DNA from: Nocardia arthritidis
Lineage (GTDB): Bacteria; Actinomycetota; Actinomycetes; Mycobacteriales; Mycobacteriaceae
Direction of reading: 5' to 3'
NCBI RefSeq assembly: GCF_011801145.1
Contig: NZ_CP046172.1
Coordinates: forward strand, 2,790,001-2,854,000
Length of the DNA: 64,000 nucleotides
Below are positions 7,895-16,500 of this stretch, in pieces (position 1 is the stretch's first letter; every line of letters begins with the position of its first letter). Under the pieces are notes generated by a model, which saw only the letters and a list, made by a program, of their open reading frames with translations, did no database searches and was not told where the DNA came from. Made by a program: the position numbers and the translations under genes.

Positions 7895-9322
7895 TCAGTT
7901 CAGCTCGGGGCCGAGTTCGCGGATCACCTCGATCAGCAGGTCGGCCTCGGCTTCGGTGATCCGCCAGTTGACGAAAGTCGGTCGCAGCACGGTCATTCCG
8001 CGATATTTCGTGGTGCCGACGTAGACGCGGCCGTCGGCGAGTACGGCTCGGCCGAGGCGGGCGTTGAGGTCGTTCAGCTCGGGCTCCGGGACGCCGGGCG
8101 GGCGATAGCGGAAGCAGGTCACCGACAGCTGCACCGGGGCGATCAGCTCGAAATCCGGTGCGGCATCGACTATTCGGCCGAGCCGCTGGGCCACGTCGAG
8201 ATGACGTTCCACCATCTCCCGGTAGCCGTCCCGCCCGTAGGCGTGCAGCGTCGCCCAGATCGGGAATGCCCGTGCCCGCCTGGATGATTCGGGACCGAGC
8301 ATATTGAAGTTCGGGAACTCCTCGTCGAATTCCGGCAAGTAGGCCGCACCCCAGGCGCCGAATGCCTCGGTCAGTGTGGATTTGTTCTTCACGAACGCAA
8401 AACCGCTCTCGTAGGGCACATTCAGCCATTTGTGCCCGTCGGCGGTGATCGAGTCGGCGCGCTCGACGCCGCGCGTCAGGTGCGCCGTACGCGGCGACGC
8501 CGCGGCGAACAGCCCGAACGCGCCGTCCACGTGCAGCCAACAGTGGTAACGGGCCGCCAGATCGGCCATTTCGGCGATGGGGTCGCTATCGCCGGTATTC
8601 ACCTCGCCGAGGTTGCCGACGAGTACGGCGGGCATGCCACCGAGCCTGCGCAGCCCCTCCTCCATGGCGGCGAGGTCGAGCCGCCCGGCATCGTCGCGGA
8701 CGAACGTGCGCACCATATCGCGCCCGCAACCGAGTATCTGCAACGCCTTTCGGACACTGGGGTGCACATAGCCGCTGCTGAACACGGGCATCGCCGGCAG
8801 GCCCGACATACCCTGCGACGTGACGTCGGAGCCCAGCCGCTCGGCCCACCAGCGCCGGGCCGCGGCCAAGCCGGTGAGGTTCGCGAAGGTGGCGCTCGGG
8901 GTCAGCACACCACCGAAATCGCTTGGCAGGCCAAATAATTCCTTCAGCCAGTCGAGGACGATCGCCTCCATCCTGGCCGCCAGCGGCGAGCCGATCCACA
9001 GTCCCGAATTCTGGTCGAGCAGCGAGGCCAACCAGTCCGCCGCCATCGCCGCGGGCGTCGCACCGCCCACCACGAGGTGGTAGAAGTGCGGTCCCGACGC
9101 GTGCGTCGCCGCCTCCGGCGCGACGGCGAGCAGTCGCTCGATGGTCGCCACCGTGCCCGAACCCTGTTCCGGCAGCGGCCCGTCGAGCTGGTCGATGAGC
9201 ACATCGTTGGCCGAATCATGCACCTTCCGTCCCGACAGGCTCGCCAGATACGGCCCGGCCGCCCCGTGCACCAACTCCAACGCCTGCGCCGCGTCCTCTT
9301 GCTCCTTCAGCGGATCACTCAT
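7895..9322 (-). CDS. PLP-dependent decarboxylase, DDC/GAD group
   Basis: A 475-residue fold-type I pyridoxal-phosphate enzyme of the aromatic-L-amino-acid/glutamate decarboxylase group. Visible parts are HASGPHFYHLVVGG near 73, the active-site entry GVLTPSATFANLTGLAAAR near 137, LHVDGAFGLFAAAS near 260 (cofactor-binding Asp), and SITADGHKWLNVPYESGF near 280, in which the Lys of DGHKW forms the Schiff base. Length is typical. It may decarboxylate an aromatic amino acid, but substrate cannot be read from sequence. ATG follows GGTGGGGGG. The TAP-like hydrolase follows 44 bases downstream on the same strand. Confidence 0.88.
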   Translation of the reverse strand: MSDPLKEQEDAAQALELVHGAAGPYLASLSGRKVHDSANDVLIDQLDGPLPEQGSGTVATIERLLAVAPEAATHASGPHFYHLVVGGATPAAMAADWLASLLDQNSGLWIGSPLAARMEAIVLDWLKELFGLPSDFGGVLTPSATFANLTGLAAARRWWAERLGSDVTSQGMSGLPAMPVFSSGYVHPSVRKALQILGCGRDMVRTFVRDDAGRLDLAAMEEGLRRLGGMPAVLVGNLGEVNTGDSDPIAEMADLAARYHCWLHVDGAFGLFAAASPRTAHLTRGVERADSITADGHKWLNVPYESGFAFVKNKSTLTEAFGAWGAAYLPEFDEEFPNFNMLGPESSRRARAFPIWATLHAYGRDGYREMVERHLDVAQRLGRIVDAAPDFELIAPVQLSVTCFRYRPPGVPEPELNDLNARLGRAVLADGRVYVGTTKYRGMTVLRPTFVNWRITEAEADLLIEVIRELGPELN

Positions 9323-9426
9323 CCCCCCACCGAACCGCCAACCGGTTCGCTTGTAAATAGCCTGCGGCCCAATATATTCCGGGTCTTGCCGGATACCGTT
9401 GCTGAAACTTCGCCGCTGGCCACCGG

Positions 9427-9828
9427 CTATTCGAGCCAGCTATCGGGCGGGCCTTCGTCCTCGTCGTCGACGAGAGCGGGTTCGGTGGGTGCGGGGCGGC
9501 GAAAAGTGGCGAAGCTGAAGGGGATTCCGTTCGCGGCGAAGCGTTCGATCTCGACCGGTTGTGGTCGGTGACCCGCCACCACGTCGGCCCAGATGTATTC
9601 GCCGCGGCCGATTGCCGCGGCGCACTCCCTGAGTTGTGGCGACGCGTGCGGGTCGGCGGCGAGTATGGTCAGGAACTCCTCGTCGACGCCGTGGAAAGGG
9701 CGCTCCGCTTCCTCGGCGTCGGCCCGCAGCCGGGCACCCGCCGTTTCCAGATCGGCCATCGAACTCTCGAAGCGCAGCACCGCCGCTTTCGCGCCGGGCG
9801 GCAGGTCGCCGTAGTCGAAATCCATCAT
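9427..9828 (-). CDS. Acidic-tailed hypothetical in type VII-associated operon
   Basis: A 133-residue soluble protein with an N-terminal helical part (PPGAKAAVLRFESSMADLETAGARL), a central region (IGRGEYIWADVVAG), and an acidic C-terminus ending in DSWLE. Its ATG overlaps the TGA of the upstream 414-residue WXG-like gene as TGATG, so it is translationally coupled. A gene in the same position relative to a WXG-like protein at 15342-15857 also ends in an acidic stretch followed by WLE. Function unknown; co-operation with the preceding secreted-type protein is inferred only from context. Confidence 0.7.
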   Translation of the reverse strand: MMDFDYGDLPPGAKAAVLRFESSMADLETAGARLRADAEEAERPFHGVDEEFLTILAADPHASPQLRECAAAIGRGEYIWADVVAGHRPQPVEIERFAANGIPFSFATFRRPAPTEPALVDDEDEGPPDSWLE

Positions 9829-11072
9829 CACTCCCAGGCCGCGCCGCCGGTCGGCGCGGCGTATTTGTCCGGTGGCGCTTGGGTTATCGCGCTGACATCC
9901 GACGCGCGGGTGATATCGGCGCTGATATCCACCTTGTTCTTGTCGCCGTCGGCGGAGTCCGAGTCGAACGTGCCGTACTTCTTGCCCAGGTCGCCGATCG
10001 CGCCCACCGGGTTCTGCAATACCGCCAGTATCGCCTTGGCGTCCTCGAGCAGCTTCTTCATCTTGTTGTAGATGTCCTCGGCATGCTGGTAGAGCTTCCA
10101 CATCCGGTAGGCGACATCGGCGATCTTCGCGACGGGGATGGCGTCCTCGATGACATTCTTCAGCTTGTCCCACCAGTGCTTGCCGACGAACATATTCACC
10201 AATTCGTCGTTGATGTGGTCGAGCAGTTCCTTACCAACCTTCTGGATCTGCTGCGAGGTCTTCTTCAGCACCACCTCGGCGATCCGGCCGAGCGGGCCCT
10301 CCCATTCCATGGCTCGCGCCAGCCGCTGCCCGTGATCCTGGTACGCGGCGGCGGCCTTGCCCTGCCAGCCGTGGTCGAGCTGGCCATCGGCCTTCTTCAG
10401 CGTCCCGGCGAGCGCTTCCGACGCCGTCCCCGCTTTGCGGAAACACTCACCGGCACGCTCCAATTCGTCCCAGTTCCCGATGATCGGCGCGAGCAGTTTC
10501 TCGACCGGATCCCAGCCCTTACCGTCACCGCCGAGTATGTGCTTATCGATCCAGCCGGTGGCCTGGCGGACCACCTTGTCGAATTTGAGGATATTGCCCT
10601 GGGTCTGGTCGATCAGATCCCGGAAGTCCGCCTTCTTGTCATCCGGCACCTTGACATCCGGTTTGTCGCCGGACGGGAACGGTGTGGCGTTCGCCAGCGG
10701 GTCGACGTTGTAATTGGTGCGCCCATCCCGGCTATCGATATGGGCGTGCTGGTCGGCAATGCTGTCGGCGGTCGATCTGTCCTGACTGGTGTAGCGCCAT
10801 GCCGCCCGCTTCAACTGGTACCCGATATCGTCGAGATCGTCACCGCGGCTGGTGAGCCGGGCGGCCATCTGTTTGGAGAATTCGGAAACCGCCTCGTCGA
10901 AATGCACGGTCGCGATCAGGCCTTTGAACGAGTAGGCGCCGCCGCTGGATTTGTAGTCGAAACCCTGTGGTGCGCGGGCGAGATCGATCACGCCGTGCAT
11001 GGTCTGCGCCAGATCGGTCGCGAGATTTCCCGCGCCGAACAGGTCCTCGGGTTTCGCCTGGAAGTCCGTCAT
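9828..11072 (-). CDS. Large WXG100-like type VII-associated protein
   Basis: A 414-residue protein, almost entirely helical, with no signal peptide. The N-terminal 80 residues (AKPEDLFGAGNLATDLAQTM...) look like an EspC/WXG-type helical module. A second module around 220-270 has the W-x-G turn HGWQGKAAAAY between two helices, as in WXG100 substrates. The region 275-370 is amphipathic and Lys-rich with a short hydrophobic stretch. ATG at 11072 is preferred because GGGAG lies 7 bases upstream; an ATG at 11078 is too close to that site. It follows the EspG-like gene by 19 bases. It may be an ESX substrate or structural partner, but this is inference. Confidence 0.7.
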   Translation of the reverse strand: MTDFQAKPEDLFGAGNLATDLAQTMHGVIDLARAPQGFDYKSSGGAYSFKGLIATVHFDEAVSEFSKQMAARLTSRGDDLDDIGYQLKRAAWRYTSQDRSTADSIADQHAHIDSRDGRTNYNVDPLANATPFPSGDKPDVKVPDDKKADFRDLIDQTQGNILKFDKVVRQATGWIDKHILGGDGKGWDPVEKLLAPIIGNWDELERAGECFRKAGTASEALAGTLKKADGQLDHGWQGKAAAAYQDHGQRLARAMEWEGPLGRIAEVVLKKTSQQIQKVGKELLDHINDELVNMFVGKHWWDKLKNVIEDAIPVAKIADVAYRMWKLYQHAEDIYNKMKKLLEDAKAILAVLQNPVGAIGDLGKKYGTFDSDSADGDKNKVDISADITRASDVSAITQAPPDKYAAPTGGAAWE

Positions 11073-11091
11073 CCTCATGCTCCCGGTAGGT

Positions 11092-11856
11092 TTACCATTC
11101 GTAGTCTTCGTCACCGCGCAGCCGTCGTGCCGCATCATCGATCCACGTAGTGAATTCGCCGATGAGTTCCTTTGGCACGGTTGGCCTTACGTGGATCAGG
11201 TCGCCGTCGCGGCGTTCGGTGTAGCGACCGTCGCCGGTGATGTCGTGCCAGCGGATGGTCTGCGACGGGTCGGCGCGGTGCAGGATCGAGCCGGTGTGCA
11301 GGAGGGCGATGCCCTCGCCGTGCGCGGGTCTGCGCAGCAGCCGCTCGAAGCGTTCGCGGGGCGAGCTTCGGGTGTAGTCGTCGCGGTAGTCGCCGTCGCC
11401 CGCGGTGATATCGGCGGCGTAGAAGCTGGCCGCAGGCTGACTGCCGGGGTCGGCGGGTAAGAGCGCGTTGACGATTCGTGTGGGCAGGTGCTCGGGTCGG
11501 CACAGCCGGGCGCGGATACCTTCCGGCTGTCGGTCGACGATCGACTGGCATAGCACCGCGCCGTGGAAAAGGTTGCGGGCGCCTAAGATTCGGTACTCCC
11601 AGATGGTTCCGCGCAGCTCCGTTGTGCTGCCGAGTATTTCGATGCGGATATCGGAGGTGCTCAACGTGTGGACCAGCAGCTCGACCTCCTCGGCCGCGTC
11701 GGCGGAGTATCGGCTGCGCACCTGTTCGCGGTGCGCCTGGTAGTCCTCAAGATAGGGGAATCGGCTGAGATAGTGCAGCGGGCTCGGGAATCTGTCGTTC
11801 GCCTCGCTATACCAGAGCGCGGCGAAATCGTCTGGTTCCCAGGTCCATTCGGTCAT
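11092..11856 (-). CDS. EspG-family type VII secretion chaperone, copy A
   Basis: A 254-residue protein starting MTEWTWEPDDFAALWYSEA. The beginning, the central RIEILGST and EYRILGAR strands, and the closing IHVRPTVPKELIGEFTTWID helix match the EspG family (ESX secretion-associated). Those proteins bind the tips of PE/PPE-type substrates and keep them soluble before export. Its start overlaps the end of the PPE-like gene as ATGA (11853-11856), which fits a chaperone made together with its client. A paralogue with the same ends lies at 17165-17944. Confidence 0.82.
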   Translation of the reverse strand: MTEWTWEPDDFAALWYSEANDRFPSPLHYLSRFPYLEDYQAHREQVRSRYSADAAEEVELLVHTLSTSDIRIEILGSTTELRGTIWEYRILGARNLFHGAVLCQSIVDRQPEGIRARLCRPEHLPTRIVNALLPADPGSQPAASFYAADITAGDGDYRDDYTRSSPRERFERLLRRPAHGEGIALLHTGSILHRADPSQTIRWHDITGDGRYTERRDGDLIHVRPTVPKELIGEFTTWIDDAARRLRGDEDYEW

Positions 11857-13169
11857 CCGCGCGGCTCTTCCCGCTCATCCGGGCGTGGCTGGGCGCCGGG
11901 TGGTGGTTGGGCGGCGCGGAATTTGGCGCCGAGCACCCCACCGGGCACCCAGCGCGGTTGTTCGCCGAGTAGTTCCTCGGTGTTCGCCGCATTTTTGAGG
12001 TAGTCGGGTGTTTTGTGCTCCGAATCATCGTCGCCCTTACCGCGTGCCGCTGCGGGCGAGATCATGCCGGGGAATCCGCTTGCCGCCGTGGGACGTCCAG
12101 CGGTGGCCGCCGCCGGGGTCGCGCCGGGTGCGCCTGGCGTGCCAGGAAGGGCGCGGCCCGGTGCCGGGGGTTGGGTGCCTGGTCGATCGGGTGTGCCCGG
12201 TGCGGAAGTGCCTGGGCTGTAGGGAGTTCCGGTGTGAGTGCTCGCGGGGGTTGTCGATGTCGGGCTGTCCGAGGTCGGGTTGGTCGAGGTGGGGTGTGCC
12301 GTGTGTGGGATGTACGGCTGGTCCGTTCTGGGGGACAGTGTGCTGGTCGGCGAGGTTGGCGTGTGGTCCGCCGGGGGCTGTTGATGGCCTTCCGGCACAG
12401 TGGGTTTGCCGGGCACAGTGGGTTTGCCGCTCGGTCCGCTGTGTTTCGGGTCGGCGCCGGGGTGCGGGTTCTGGTCTCCCGGTTGGGTGCCGGGCTGAGG
12501 TTGGTTCGGATTCGACGGTTCGGGGCCGCTCGGTTGCTGAATCGGTTCGTATTGATCGATGACGCTGGTGGGGTGCGGCAGCATCGGTAGTGAGGAATCC
12601 GCTTCGGCAAACGATTTCACATAGACGTCGTGCATGGTCTGTCGCGCGGCCTGCTCGTCGTATATGTACTGGATTTCGCCGGAGAGGCCTGCGGGCTTCG
12701 AATTGTATTGGTCCACATCGAATTTGGTGTTGCTCGCGGCGTCGGCCGTCATGGTGATCAGCTCGGCGACCTTGGTGAAATGCGGAGTGAGCTTATCGGC
12801 GTCCGCGATGTAGTTCAGGATCGCCTGTTTCGCGGCGTTCGCGGCGAGACCGTCCCAGGCTTCGCCGATCGAGTCCAGCAGACGGTGTTGCAGGGTCCGC
12901 AGTCCCTCGGTCCAGGTGCTCGCGGCCCAGGTGTAGTTGTCGGTCGCGTTGTGCGCGTTGAAGGGGGCGACGTCCTGGAAAGCATCTTGAATCTGGCTCA
13001 GCTGGAAGTAGTTCGGGTTCTCGGTGTGCGGCGGGATCTCTGCGGGCTCGGCGTGCTCTTCGGTGGCGGCGCTGGTGGCCGTGCCGGGTCCGGCCGCCTT
13101 GGCGACGGTTCCGGTCGGGGTTGGGTTCGTGTCGGTAGTTTCGGCCGGGTCGGGAGTCGGGGAGGTCAT
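11853..13169 (-). CDS. PPE-like WXG protein with Pro/Thr-rich tail, copy A
   Basis: A 438-residue protein in three parts. Residues 1-45 are a Thr/Pro/Ala-rich leader. Residues 50-190 are helical, with a W-x-G-like turn (GEAWDGLAANAAKQA), as in PPE/WXG substrates of type VII secretion. Residues 200-370 are a long disordered Pro/Thr/Ser/Gly region. The last 65 residues carry a motif shared with the paralogue at 18086-19270: ARGKGDDD, then EHKxPDYL, then NTEELLGEQPR and PGGV. It overlaps the upstream helical gene by 4 bases and the EspG gene by 4 bases, so the three are translationally coupled. Secretion is inferred, not shown. Confidence 0.75.
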   Translation of the reverse strand: MTSPTPDPAETTDTNPTPTGTVAKAAGPGTATSAATEEHAEPAEIPPHTENPNYFQLSQIQDAFQDVAPFNAHNATDNYTWAASTWTEGLRTLQHRLLDSIGEAWDGLAANAAKQAILNYIADADKLTPHFTKVAELITMTADAASNTKFDVDQYNSKPAGLSGEIQYIYDEQAARQTMHDVYVKSFAEADSSLPMLPHPTSVIDQYEPIQQPSGPEPSNPNQPQPGTQPGDQNPHPGADPKHSGPSGKPTVPGKPTVPEGHQQPPADHTPTSPTSTLSPRTDQPYIPHTAHPTSTNPTSDSPTSTTPASTHTGTPYSPGTSAPGTPDRPGTQPPAPGRALPGTPGAPGATPAAATAGRPTAASGFPGMISPAAARGKGDDDSEHKTPDYLKNAANTEELLGEQPRWVPGGVLGAKFRAAQPPPGAQPRPDEREEPRG

Positions 13170-13654
13170 TTGGCCTCTCCGAGGTTCTGCTCGAATCTCC
13201 AGAACTGATCCGACGGTTGAGGTTTACTCTGTGACCGCTGTTCGAGTTCGGCGAGTTTGACCCGGAACTGATCCGCGAGGCCCTGATCCTGCGCCAGGTA
13301 GCGGTCGCGGACCACGGCGAAGATCTGGCGTAGCTGTTCGACTATCAGCGCATGCTCCTGCAGTACGTCGAAGAAGTTGTTGCCCGCGTTGCCCTCCGAT
13401 ATCTCGCGGAAGCGTCTGGCCATGGTGGACGCGGAGGTGAGGGCGGAACCGGAATCGTCACCGAATCCGAAGGACGACATCAGCGACACCGCCCGCAGCT
13501 GATCTTGAATCGCTTGAATCACATTCTCGTGGAACTGGATACACGCGTACTCGATCTCGGCGAATTTATCCGGATCCATTTTCAGCGATAGCCTGCCCTC
13601 CTGGGCGTCGGTGATCAGGCCGGCTATCGGAACCCGCGTTGGTTGGTCTGCCAT
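13166..13654 (-). CDS. Helical type VII-associated protein, copy A
   Basis: A 162-residue all-helical protein, first gene of the cassette reading down to 9427. The N-terminus (VPIAGLITDAQEGRLSLKMD) matches the paralogue at 19267-19752 (ANILKEAQDGHIAIKLSAED), and both have the same length. Near the C-terminus it holds DRYLAQD, a YxxxD pattern like the general type VII export signal; the paralogue has MVESD there. The frame stays open for 112 codons upstream, but the composition there is not protein-like, so ATG at 13654 is taken as the start. It probably pairs with the PPE-like protein in the way PE pairs with PPE; this is inference. Confidence 0.72.
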   Translation of the reverse strand: MADQPTRVPIAGLITDAQEGRLSLKMDPDKFAEIEYACIQFHENVIQAIQDQLRAVSLMSSFGFGDDSGSALTSASTMARRFREISEGNAGNNFFDVLQEHALIVEQLRQIFAVVRDRYLAQDQGLADQFRVKLAELEQRSQSKPQPSDQFWRFEQNLGEAK

Positions 13655-14290
13655 ATGCGTCGTCGCTCGTTCGAACTCGAAGGTGGTAAGCGCCGCGAGC
13701 ACCCGCCACCTGGTTTGTGATCGGAGATCCTGGGGTATCAGAAGAGAACTGGTCGGAATTCGCTGCGGCGCAGCGAACTTCATAGAACCCGCCCGTGTCG
13801 TTCCGCGAGAAGAAGCGCCCGAGCGCACACCGTTCTGCCCACTCTGCTGAGCATCGATGACCCCTTCAACATCGGAACCGCACGAGATCAGGGGTGCACG
13901 AACTCCCCCCGCTATCGATACGGATGCTACCGCCGTGCCCGCCCGGATGTTGCGGAATGGACGCTCGCCGTCGTCCGCGGTGAAACCCACACGGGCTCAT
14001 CAGGATTCAGTCAGATTTGTCAGCGGGTATATGTGCACACTGCACAACCGTGACGCGACACATAGGGCCGCCGACCCTACCTTCATCGCCAAGGGCTGGC
14101 GAACGGATCCGGCGCCGGACCACCGGACGCAGCGGGCGGCCACGGCAGTCGGACCATCGAAACCTGGTCCCTGGATTTGGTACCGTGTGGAAGGCTCGGT
14201 GAAAATCAGGAGCGGCTGTAGCCCATTGCATCGTCGTAATCGCGAGGTTGGGTTCGCGTTCGGCGTGAGATCGAAAATACTCGGGGTTGG
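13655..14290. promoter_or_regulatory. Divergent intergenic region between two type VII-associated cassettes
   Basis: 636 bases without a supportable gene. Open frames here have shadow-type composition and no ribosome site. The region must hold the promoters of the minus-strand cassette that starts at 13654 and of the plus-strand cassette at 14291. The GGGG just before 14291 is the only clear translation signal. I see no strong palindrome or sigma-type promoter pair. Confidence 0.45.
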
Positions 14291-14617
14291 ATGTCTGAAA
14301 CATTGAAGGTGGAGCCAGATCACTTGGAGACGGCGGCCACGAAGTTGCGAAAACTAGCCGAGGATAACGCGCAGACCAGCGCATACCTGAAGCAGTGGCT
14401 CGATCTGCCGGGCTCGGAGGGCGGTTTGGTGCTGCGTGGTGTGATCGGTGTAATTCAGGAAGCATTGACGAAACTACAGTCGAACTATGAACGACTGGGC
14501 TCGGTTACCAACGAGTCGTCGAGTGAAATCGCTAAAGCGGCGAAAATGTACCGATCAACCGACCGCAGTTTCGCCGAGGCCCTGGATCGCGCATATGCGA
14601 AAGATGGTGGAAGGTGA
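14291..14617 (+). CDS. EspC-like type VII secretion target, 108 aa
   Basis: A 108-residue two-helix protein of WXG100 size. It begins SETLKVEPDHLETAATKLRK, typical of EspC-type ESX-secreted proteins, and ends with KMYRSTDRSFAEALDRAY, which contains the YxxxD export signal (YRSTD) after the second helix. The ATG follows CGGGGTTGG. The stop overlaps the GTG of the next gene (GGTGAGCC), giving tight coupling to a WXG-like partner. That is the arrangement of heterodimeric type VII substrates. Function after export is unknown. Confidence 0.8.
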   Translation: MSETLKVEPDHLETAATKLRKLAEDNAQTSAYLKQWLDLPGSEGGLVLRGVIGVIQEALTKLQSNYERLGSVTNESSSEIAKAAKMYRSTDRSFAEALDRAYAKDGGR

Positions 14618-15345
14618 GCCAGGCGCCGATCGAAAAGCTCACGACACCGCAGCCCAAAGACCCTGTTCCGGACATGGTTGAGCTCGCTACCAATGCCAAT
14701 GCGGTCTCCCCGGCGTACTGGTTGGACGGCATCATCAAAACCATCACCGGCTGGGACGCACTGAGCACGATCACAGATTATGTCGCGGGGGACTGGGCTG
14801 CGATACAAAAGGCGGGAATCGCGATTGAGAATCTTGCCAAATACAACACCGGTTACGCGACGAGTATCGATGCGGCGATCAAAGAGTTCGAAACCTCATG
14901 GCGTGGAAACGCCGCCGAGAGTGCCCGTGAGTACTTCAAATCACTCAACGATGGGCTGAACAAGCAGGTCGATCCTCTGGAAGGCGTCGCGGATAAGATC
15001 AAGGCATTCGCGCTCTCGTCATATGCTCTGGCACAGACGATATCGGGCTTGGTGCAGACCCTGTTCGATTACGCAGCCATGTGGGCCATCAAGCAAGCAG
15101 CGGTCGCCGCATTGAGCGCCACTGTCGCCGGTGCGCCGGCCGCCGCGGCGATGGAGGCGGCAGCAGCCCTGGACGCGGCGCGAATGATCAAGACATGGAT
15201 CGATATCTGGAGCAAACTCGGACTGATGTGGGCCGGGGCCGAGGGGGTGATCGGCCTGATTTCGGCCGGGATCAACGGCGCCATCGACTCAGCCGACCTG
15301 CCTGCTATCAAAGCCGCCGGCTACGACCATCCTGGAGTCTCATGA
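14614..15345 (+). CDS. WXG100-like protein with hydrophobic C-terminal helices
   Basis: A 243-residue protein. Residues 65-120 form a WXG-type hairpin with SWRGNAAESAREYF as the W-x-G turn. Residues 135-190 are Ala-rich and hydrophobic (SATVAGAPAAAAMEAAAALD), and 205-225 contain another hydrophobic helix (MWAGAEGVIGLISAGINGAI). The GTG start overlaps the EspC-like gene by 4 bases, and the stop overlaps the next ATG by 4 bases. It is likely the partner of the 108-residue protein; whether the hydrophobic part inserts into a membrane is open. Confidence 0.75.
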   Translation: MSQAPIEKLTTPQPKDPVPDMVELATNANAVSPAYWLDGIIKTITGWDALSTITDYVAGDWAAIQKAGIAIENLAKYNTGYATSIDAAIKEFETSWRGNAAESAREYFKSLNDGLNKQVDPLEGVADKIKAFALSSYALAQTISGLVQTLFDYAAMWAIKQAAVAALSATVAGAPAAAAMEAAAALDAARMIKTWIDIWSKLGLMWAGAEGVIGLISAGINGAIDSADLPAIKAAGYDHPGVS

Positions 15346-15857
15346 CCACCCCGGAACGTATTCTCGATGTAGCTCGCGGCGATGCCGCCGTGTCGCGTCA
15401 ACTATCCGATGCCCTGCGACTACTCGCTGCGAAAAGTACCGATCCAGCGCTGAAGGATCAGATCGGTGCGGTTTTGTCGGGCAGGGTCGGGGTTCGTGAT
15501 TTCGCCCGCACCGACGCGTTCAACCAGACGCTTGATCGAGTCATGCCGGCCGCGCTGGAGAAATATCAGGCCATGTCCGAGGAGCAACGTCAACGGCTGG
15601 CCGAACAAGGTGAGCAGGAGTTGGAGCGGTACCGTGCGGAATTGGTCGAGCGGTCGCCGGTTCAGGCTCCCGATGTTCAATCACCGTCACCCGAATCATC
15701 CCGTCAGGGAACATTCACCAGTAATCAGGATGATTCGACTGGGCGGCTGATACCGGGGACGCGTAAACCTAACCGCGATCAGATCGTCACGCCCGACGAG
15801 CCGGACGACGATGATCTGTATTTCCAGGATCGTCGGCGACGCGGATGGCTGGAGTAA
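15342..15857 (+). CDS. Acidic-tailed protein in type VII-associated operon
   Basis: A 171-residue soluble protein. The N-terminal 90 residues are helical (TPERILDVARGDAAVSRQLS), followed by a Gln/Glu-rich helix and a disordered Ser/Pro region. The C-terminus is strongly acidic (TPDEPDDDDLYF), then basic (DRRRRG), then WLE. The end resembles that of 9427-9828, which sits in the same place in the other cassette. ATGA overlap with the preceding gene fixes the start. The function is unknown; a cytoplasmic partner or chaperone role is possible. Confidence 0.68.
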   Translation: MTTPERILDVARGDAAVSRQLSDALRLLAAKSTDPALKDQIGAVLSGRVGVRDFARTDAFNQTLDRVMPAALEKYQAMSEEQRQRLAEQGEQELERYRAELVERSPVQAPDVQSPSPESSRQGTFTSNQDDSTGRLIPGTRKPNRDQIVTPDEPDDDDLYFQDRRRRGWLE

Positions 15858-16423
15858 CGCGGGAGGTGACGGTCGCTGTTCGGGCTGATGCCGAATCCGG
15901 ACATGCATCGATGGAGTTGTGTCGACCGTTGCCTGCGATGTGCAGTAGGCATGGGTTAACCGCGGTCGAACGCCGACCGGATTTCGTGGGATTCCACTGG
16001 GACGGCCGGGTGCGAGTGCAAAGCACATTCGGTTCGACGCTTGTCCATGCGGTGCGTCGATTCCGCCGTGTGCCGCCCGGCACGGCCACCGAACTCTTCG
16101 GCGAGTGGCCGATCTGTGCGCGATGCGTTCGGCAGCGGCGATGGCTGCGCTCGATCGGCCTTACTCTGATACTTGCGGGTGCCATTCCATTGGCCGGATT
16201 GATGGTGGGCGCCTATCTCGGGTTCCTGTCCCCGCTGCGGTCGCCGCTCGTAGGCATATTGCTTATCCCGGTCTGGTTTCCGGGAATGGTCGGGTTGGCC
16301 TGCGCGGCCATCGACCGGGCGACCAGATACGTCCGCATCGAACCGATCACCGACGATGCGGCGATCGTGATTCGGGCGCACCCGCGTTTCGCCGAAGCGG
16401 TAGCGGCCCAGGGCCTTCCATAA
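15845..16423 (+). CDS. Two-span membrane protein with Cys-rich N-terminal domain
   Basis: A 192-residue protein whose ATG lies inside the last codons of the preceding gene (13-base overlap). The N-terminal 90 residues are soluble and include CSRHGL and, near 89-93, CARCVRQRR, a possible metal-binding Cys set. Two hydrophobic segments follow at about 101-128 and 133-155, then a short tail. It closes the plus-strand type VII-associated cassette and may tether the complex to the membrane, but no family is recognised. Confidence 0.65.
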   Translation: MAGVTREVTVAVRADAESGHASMELCRPLPAMCSRHGLTAVERRPDFVGFHWDGRVRVQSTFGSTLVHAVRRFRRVPPGTATELFGEWPICARCVRQRRWLRSIGLTLILAGAIPLAGLMVGAYLGFLSPLRSPLVGILLIPVWFPGMVGLACAAIDRATRYVRIEPITDDAAIVIRAHPRFAEAVAAQGLP

Positions 16424-16500
16424 GCCGTTGCAATTGCCACCGCTGCAGCCGCTCACCCGGCCCGACTACGCCGGGCCGAAGGTCTGGCGAAAGTTCGAGG

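Noticed and set aside
13655..13990. N-terminal extension of the helical type VII gene
   Set aside because: Open for 112 codons, but the composition is shadow-like and the paralogue at 19267 has the same length without it.
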